NCBI GenBank assembly: GCA_003281715.1
Contig: QCBE01000005.1
Coordinates: forward strand, 1-64,000
DNA: 64,000 nt
Reading direction: 5' to 3'
From: Prochlorococcus sp. AG-347-B23
GTDB taxonomy: Bacteria; Cyanobacteriota; Cyanobacteriia; PCC-6307; Cyanobiaceae
Part shown: piece by piece, positions 58,908 to 64,000 of the stretch
How the letters are laid out: each line of letters begins with the position of its first letter
How positions within the stretch are numbered: the first letter of the stretch is position 1
Notes under the pieces: model-generated
What the model was told of the DNA's origin: nothing
Databases searched by the model: none
What the model saw: only the letters and a program-made list of their open reading frames with translations
Position numbers and translations under genes: made by a program

Positions 58908-59533
58908 TTAGATATTTGGACTTCTATTATGTAGTCATTTTTATTAATTTTTTTAAGTACATCATATCCTTTAATAATCTTTCCAAAAATCGAATATCTT
59001 CCATCGAGTTCTGGGATCTTACTAGTCACAAAAAAAAATTCAGTAGATGAAGATTTATTCTGACCGCTCTTAACCATAGCAATTGAACCACTCTCAAAAG
59101 TATTAACTAGATTTTTAGTTTCATTAGGGTTTTTTATTTGATAATTATATCTTGGTTTTATTTCTTCTTTGAATTTTATTTCTAAAGGTATTGAAGGACT
59201 TCTTTTATTAAAACCTTCATTTCTTTGACTATAAAATTTCTTTTCAAGATAAATACCTCCGTGGATAAAACTTATTTGGGGATAATTTATTATTTTATAA
59301 AATTTTTGATCTACGTAAATATTATTTTCTATATTTTCCAGAAAGTTTGATACTGTTATTGGATTATCTTTACCAAATAATTTAACTTCAAAATCACCTT
59401 TTGTGGTTTTAAAATACACCACTTTATTAGTCTCAGTACAACTAAGTTTGAGTGTTTGGCAGTAATAATTTGAATCATTCTTATTTTCATAACTACAAGC
59501 TTGAAGGAAAAACAAAACCTGTATAAAAGACAA
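58904..59533 (-). CDS. Cyclophilin-type peptidyl-prolyl isomerase
   Basis: [60 protein letters not shown]. Confidence 0.87.
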   Translation of the reverse strand: MSFIQVLFFLQACSYENKNDSNYYCQTLKLSCTETNKVVYFKTTKGDFEVKLFGKDNPITVSNFLENIENNIYVDQKFYKIINYPQISFIHGGIYLEKKFYSQRNEGFNKRSPSIPLEIKFKEEIKPRYNYQIKNPNETKNLVNTFESGSIAMVKSGQNKSSSTEFFFVTSKIPELDGRYSIFGKIIKGYDVLKKINKNDYIIEVQISN

Positions 59534-59556
59534 TGATTTTAAAAAAATTTTTTTTT

Positions 59557-60114
59557 TTATTTTAAGCCCTCCAAATTAACATCCAAAAATTTGGCAAGAC
59601 GAGCTCCTTCTTCTTCAACCTGAAGCAATGGTTTAAGTTCGCCTGCTCCGCTTAAAGGCAGAGGTTTTTTTCTACCTTTTAATACTAGGGCAATTCTTCT
59701 TCTAGGATTAAATCCCTCACTTATGTCCAACTTAACCGATTTAATTTCATCGAAATTTAATTTAACTTCAATATCTTTAAATAATCCTTTTCTTTTTATT
59801 TCTACAGATTTTGATGATTTATCAAAATAATTACTTCCTGAACCAAAGTTTATGTAAACCAAATACCACAAGTAAAAATTTAATAGATTGGCTATTACTC
59901 CGTAGGCTCCCATTATTATTCCTTGAGGTATAAATAATAAAGTTGAAGGATTTCCTAAAGGTAATAAATCCCTTCCTGTGTAGCTAGATATAGAAGCCAA
60001 AAGGAAACCAATACCTCCTATCGTTAGCATTCCACCAATAATATAATTAGAAATTTTTCTTGATCCACCAATTTTTTGTTCGATTTTATCGAATGATGTG
60101 AGGTCTGAATTCAT
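59557..60114 (-). CDS. ycf4: Photosystem I assembly protein Ycf4
   Basis: GSRKISNYIIGGMLTIGGIGFLLASISSY; FIPQGIIMGAYGV. Confidence 0.93.
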   Translation of the reverse strand: MNSDLTSFDKIEQKIGGSRKISNYIIGGMLTIGGIGFLLASISSYTGRDLLPLGNPSTLLFIPQGIIMGAYGVIANLLNFYLWYLVYINFGSGSNYFDKSSKSVEIKRKGLFKDIEVKLNFDEIKSVKLDISEGFNPRRRIALVLKGRKKPLPLSGAGELKPLLQVEEEGARLAKFLDVNLEGLK

Positions 60115-60296
60115 TTTTATCTTTTTTTAGAGCCTAATCCTGATAATTTAACAAACTAAGAGAGTATTCTTACCTAATTTTTAATAAAAAAGTCAGGAAA
60201 GCTTTACAAGGCATTTCAGATATACAAATATTTCCCCACATTACTCTCAATCTTTGTTACAGTCACTGCGTATCCCGAAGCTAAAAACGATTTCTC

Positions 60297-61373
60297 ATGA
60301 CGATCGCAGTAGGTAGCGCCCCACAAAGAGGATGGTTTGATGTCCTCGATGATTGGTTGAAGCGCGACCGCTTTGTATTTATTGGTTGGTCCGGATTACT
60401 TCTACTTCCTTGTGCATATCTTGCTATAGGTGGTTGGTTTGTCGGAACAACATTTGTTACCTCTTGGTACACACACGGAGTTGCAAGTTCATACCTTGAA
60501 GGTTGTAACTTCTTAACAGCAGCTGTAAGCACCCCTGGTGATGCCATGGGACACAGTCTTCTATTTTTATGGGGTCCTGAAGCCCAAGGTAGTTTCGTAA
60601 GATGGCTACAACTTGGTGGTCTTTGGAACTTCGTTGCATTACATGGAGTGTTTGGCCTGATTGGTTTTATGCTTCGTCAGTTTGAAATTGCTGGCCTTGT
60701 TGGAATTAGACCATACAACGCACTAGCTTTCTCAGCAGTAATCGCAGTATTTACAAGCATTTTCCTTATTTACCCTTTAGGACAGCATAGTTGGTTCTTC
60801 GCACCTTCATTCGGTGTTGCAGCAATCTTCCGTTACATTCTGTTCATTCAAGGTTTTCACAATATCACTTTAAATCCATTTCATATGATGGGTGTTGCTG
60901 GAATTCTTGGTGGTGCTCTACTTTGCGCTATCCATGGAGCTACAGTACAAAACACTTTGTATGAAGATACAAGTATTTATACAGATGGTAAGGTTCAAAG
61001 TTCAACATTTAGAGCTTTTGACCCAACTCAAGAAGAAGAAACTTATTCAATGATTACAGCGAATAGATTCTGGAGCCAAATTTTCGGTATCGCTTTCTCA
61101 AACAAGCGTTTCTTACATTTCTTGATGCTATTTGTACCTGTTATGGGTATGTGGACATCTTCAATTGGTATTGTTGGCTTAGCACTAAATTTAAGAGCTT
61201 ATGATTTCGTAAGCCAAGAAATCCGTGCAGCAGAAGATCCAGAATTTGAAACTTTCTATACAAAAAATATACTTTTGAACGAAGGTATGCGAGCATGGAT
61301 GTCTTCTGTGGATCAACCACACGAAAACTTTGTATTCCCTGAGGAGGTTCTTCCACGTGGAAACGCCCTTTAA
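60297..61373 (+). CDS. psbD: Photosystem II D2 protein
   Basis: [36 protein letters not shown]. Confidence 0.98.
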   Translation: MTIAVGSAPQRGWFDVLDDWLKRDRFVFIGWSGLLLLPCAYLAIGGWFVGTTFVTSWYTHGVASSYLEGCNFLTAAVSTPGDAMGHSLLFLWGPEAQGSFVRWLQLGGLWNFVALHGVFGLIGFMLRQFEIAGLVGIRPYNALAFSAVIAVFTSIFLIYPLGQHSWFFAPSFGVAAIFRYILFIQGFHNITLNPFHMMGVAGILGGALLCAIHGATVQNTLYEDTSIYTDGKVQSSTFRAFDPTQEEETYSMITANRFWSQIFGIAFSNKRFLHFLMLFVPVMGMWTSSIGIVGLALNLRAYDFVSQEIRAAEDPEFETFYTKNILLNEGMRAWMSSVDQPHENFVFPEEVLPRGNAL

Positions 61374-62739
61374 TAATTTATTAAGAGCTCCAAACCAAAG
61401 TATTGAGGAAACTGGTTATGCCTGGTACGTAGGCAATGCTAGATTAATCAATTTATCTGGACGTTTATTAGGAGCTCACATTGCTCACTCTGGACTAATA
61501 GTCTTTTGGGCGGGAGCAATGATGCTCTTTGAGGTTAATCATTTTACTTTTGATAAACCAATGTGGGAGCAAGGTTTAATCTGTATGCCACACGTTGCAA
61601 TGTTTGGTTACGGAATAGGTCCAGGTGGTGAAGTTACTGATATCATGCCTTTCTTCCAAGCAGGCGTGGTCCACTTGATAGCTTCAGCTGTACTTGGTTT
61701 TGGTGGTATTTACCATTCATTAGCAGGTCCAGAAAAACTTGAAGAGGATTTTCCATTTTTCTCCACTGATTGGAGAGATAAAAATCAAATGACAAATATC
61801 CTTGGATATCATTTGATTGTTCTAGGTGTAGGTGCACTAGCATGGTCAGTAAACTGGTGTTTTATTGGCGGTGCATACGACACATGGGCACCAGGTGGTG
61901 GTGAAGTAAGACTTGTAAACCCAACCTTAGATCCAAGAGTTATTCTTGGTTATCTATTCAGATCTCCATGGGGAGGAGCTGGTTCAATAATCGGTGTTAA
62001 CTCCATTGAAGATATTGTTGGTGGACATGTTTACGTGGGTATTACTGCAATTATTGGAGGAATATTCCATATCTTTACCAAACCTTTTGGATGGGCAAGA
62101 AGAGCTTTTATCTGGAATGGTGAAGGACTATTAAGTTATGCTCTTGGTGGAATTTGTGTAGCAAGTTTTATTGCTTCAACATTCATCTGGTTTAACAACA
62201 CTGCTTACCCTTCAGAATTTTATGGCCCAACAAATGCTGAAGCTTCACAGGCTCAAAGCTTTACTTTCCTAGTGAGAGATCAAAGAATTGGAGCTAACGT
62301 AGGTTCAACAATGGGACCAACAGGTCTAGGTAAGTATCTCATGAGATCTCCTACTGGTGAAATTATATTTGGTGGTGAAACGATGAGATTTTGGGATTTC
62401 AGAGGACCATGGTTAGAGCCTTTAAGAGGACCTAATGGATTGAGCCTTGAGAAAATCCAAAATGATATTCAGCCTTGGCAGGTAAGAAGAGCAGCTGAAT
62501 ATATGACTCATGCTCCAAATGCTTCTATCAACTCTGTTGGTGGAATTATTACAGAGCCTAATGCTGTTAACTTCGTTAACTTAAGACAATGGTTAGCTGC
62601 AGCTCAATTCTTCCTAGGATGGTTTACATTCATTGGTCATCTTTGGCATGCTGGACGTGCTAGAGCAGCCGCTGCTGGTTTCGAAAAAGGAATCGACAGA
62701 AAGAGTGAACCAGCTCTAGAAATGCCTGATTTAGATTGA
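61357..62739 (+). CDS. psbC: Photosystem II CP43 protein (GTG start overlapping psbD)
   Basis: [38 protein letters not shown] at 61357. Confidence 0.97.
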   Translation: METPFNNLLRAPNQSIEETGYAWYVGNARLINLSGRLLGAHIAHSGLIVFWAGAMMLFEVNHFTFDKPMWEQGLICMPHVAMFGYGIGPGGEVTDIMPFFQAGVVHLIASAVLGFGGIYHSLAGPEKLEEDFPFFSTDWRDKNQMTNILGYHLIVLGVGALAWSVNWCFIGGAYDTWAPGGGEVRLVNPTLDPRVILGYLFRSPWGGAGSIIGVNSIEDIVGGHVYVGITAIIGGIFHIFTKPFGWARRAFIWNGEGLLSYALGGICVASFIASTFIWFNNTAYPSEFYGPTNAEASQAQSFTFLVRDQRIGANVGSTMGPTGLGKYLMRSPTGEIIFGGETMRFWDFRGPWLEPLRGPNGLSLEKIQNDIQPWQVRRAAEYMTHAPNASINSVGGIITEPNAVNFVNLRQWLAAAQFFLGWFTFIGHLWHAGRARAAAAGFEKGIDRKSEPALEMPDLD

Positions 62740-62797
62740 TTTCTATCTCAACTAAAAAAGCCCTATCTTCGGATAGGGTTTTTTTTGCTCAATTTTA

Positions 62798-63409
62798 TTA
62801 TCTATATAAATTTTTTCTGAGCCATGGCAAACTTAAACCCATTACATTACTAAAACAACCCTCTATTTTTTCTATATATTTGCCCCCTATACCTTCCAAG
62901 GCAAATCCTCCCGCGCAATATAAAGGTTCATTTGTATCTACATAACTCTTGATTTCCCAATCTTCCAATTTAGAAAAATAAACTCTTGAACTTACTGTTT
63001 TTTTTATTATTTCAGTGATTTTAAAAATTTGGGAAGTTGAATCAAAATTCCCAATTATTAGAGTATGACCAGTATGTAAAAATCCAAATTCTCCAGACAT
63101 TTTTTTCCATCTAATAAATGCTTCCTCTTTATTAGATGGTTTTCCATAAGCTTCTCCTTTAAATTCAAAAATTGAATCGCACCCAAGTATTTCCAAAGGA
63201 GCATAACTAAATTCTTCGGGCAATGGTATGTTCTGAATATTTTCAGATAAACTATTAGCCTTTTGAAAAGATAATTCCAAAGCTAAATTTAATATATTCT
63301 TTTCTTGGATAGTAGTTTCATCAAAGTCACTAGATATTTGGATAAATTCGATTTGACAATTTTCTAGTAATTTCTTTCTAGATTGAGAAGCAGAGGCTAG
63401 AATTAACAC
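62798..63409 (-). CDS. maf: Maf-family nucleotide pyrophosphatase
   Basis: [39 protein letters not shown]. Confidence 0.92.
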   Translation of the reverse strand: MLILASASQSRKKLLENCQIEFIQISSDFDETTIQEKNILNLALELSFQKANSLSENIQNIPLPEEFSYAPLEILGCDSIFEFKGEAYGKPSNKEEAFIRWKKMSGEFGFLHTGHTLIIGNFDSTSQIFKITEIIKKTVSSRVYFSKLEDWEIKSYVDTNEPLYCAGGFALEGIGGKYIEKIEGCFSNVMGLSLPWLRKNLYR

Positions 63410-63474
63410 AAATTTTTTACCAATTATAATTCAATTTAATAATTAATAAATTTTAAAATCAATATAAATAACTA

Positions 63475-64000
63475 ATGGACTTAGAAGCAAAATTAAATGA
63501 AATAAAGCAGCCAATAATGGTCCTAGGCACTTCCAGTGGAGCAGGGAAATCTTTAACGGTTACTGCTATTTGCAGGATTCTTAAAAATTTAGGAGAAGAA
63601 CCAATACCTTTTAAAGGACAAAATATGAGCAACAACGCTTGGGTTGATTGGGAAGGTGGAGAGATGGCATATTCACAAGCACTTCAAGCTTTTGCTTGTG
63701 GTATTAATCCCTCTGCAGAGATGAATCCCATTTTATTAAAACCACAAGGGAACTCAATAAGCGAGGTGATTCACCTTGGCAAAAGCATAGGGACCACTAC
63801 CGCACAAAATTACTATAAGGATTGGTTTATACCAGGATGGGAAGTAATTAAAAAAAGTTTAAAGTCTATTTACGAAGGGAATCCGAATTGCCGTTTAATT
63901 ATAGAAGGGGCTGGAAGTCCGGTAGAGATGAATTTAATTCATAGAGATCTGACTAATTTAAGAGTTGCAAAGTATTTAAATGCAAATTGCATTTTGGTCA
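63475..64000 (+). CDS. cobQ: Cobyric acid synthase, N-terminal part (cut by window end)
   Basis: [44 protein letters not shown]. Confidence 0.95.
   Translation, partial: MDLEAKLNEIKQPIMVLGTSSGAGKSLTVTAICRILKNLGEEPIPFKGQNMSNNAWVDWEGGEMAYSQALQAFACGINPSAEMNPILLKPQGNSISEVIHLGKSIGTTTAQNYYKDWFIPGWEVIKKSLKSIYEGNPNCRLIIEGAGSPVEMNLIHRDLTNLRVAKYLNANCILV

Noticed and set aside
61357-61373. psbC starting inside psbD at a GTG
   Set aside because: The psbD/psbC overlap is standard in cyanobacteria and plastids; not novel.
60281-61843. Antisense ORFs opposite psbD/psbC
   Set aside because: Opposite highly conserved photosystem genes; explained by codon bias.
43028-64000. Search for accessory or mobile features in the core block
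   Set aside because: Gene content is ordinary core metabolism and photosynthesis with tight spacing; no repeats or att-like sequence noticed by eye.

Overview
Low-GC marine picocyanobacterial chromosome segment, almost certainly high-light Prochlorococcus (psbD/psbC, petM, ycf4, pntAB, several hli genes, very compact small ORFs). There are three zones. (1) ~0.4-19.1 kb: an accessory array punctuated by seven same-orientation copies of the 3' part of tRNA-Pro(UGG), running from the anticodon stem to the discriminator base. The copies delimit small cargo cassettes: Mrr plus GIY-YIG nucleases; DsrE and small proteins; an inverse-autotransporter barrel plus secreted partner; photosystem-like micro-proteins including a PsbY-PsbF-like fusion; a second barrel plus partner pair; YdcF plus a lone SdhA-like flavoprotein. 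A truncated probable tyrosine-recombinase N-terminus sits beside the first copy. This fits tRNA-targeted integrative elements (tycheposon-like islands) present as a tandem, integrase-less array. Details that the general island model does not cover: a 123-bp indel-free extended att unit at four sites, 11-bp-period arm-like direct repeats that differ from cassette to cassette but match between the two ends of a cassette, and a left-to-right gradient of repeat decay. (2) ~19-40 kb: hypervariable small-gene region with hli genes, DUF2839/DUF3303 proteins, a frameshifted HMCES/YedK gene, a 30-bp perfect palindrome, SelO and an SNF-family symporter. (3) ~40.7-64 kb: conserved core genes (ychF, polA, cysS, dxr, pntAB, trxB-trx, infA, petM, ilvH, ycf4, psbD, psbC, maf, cobQ start). 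All calls come from reading sequence by eye; no database search was run.
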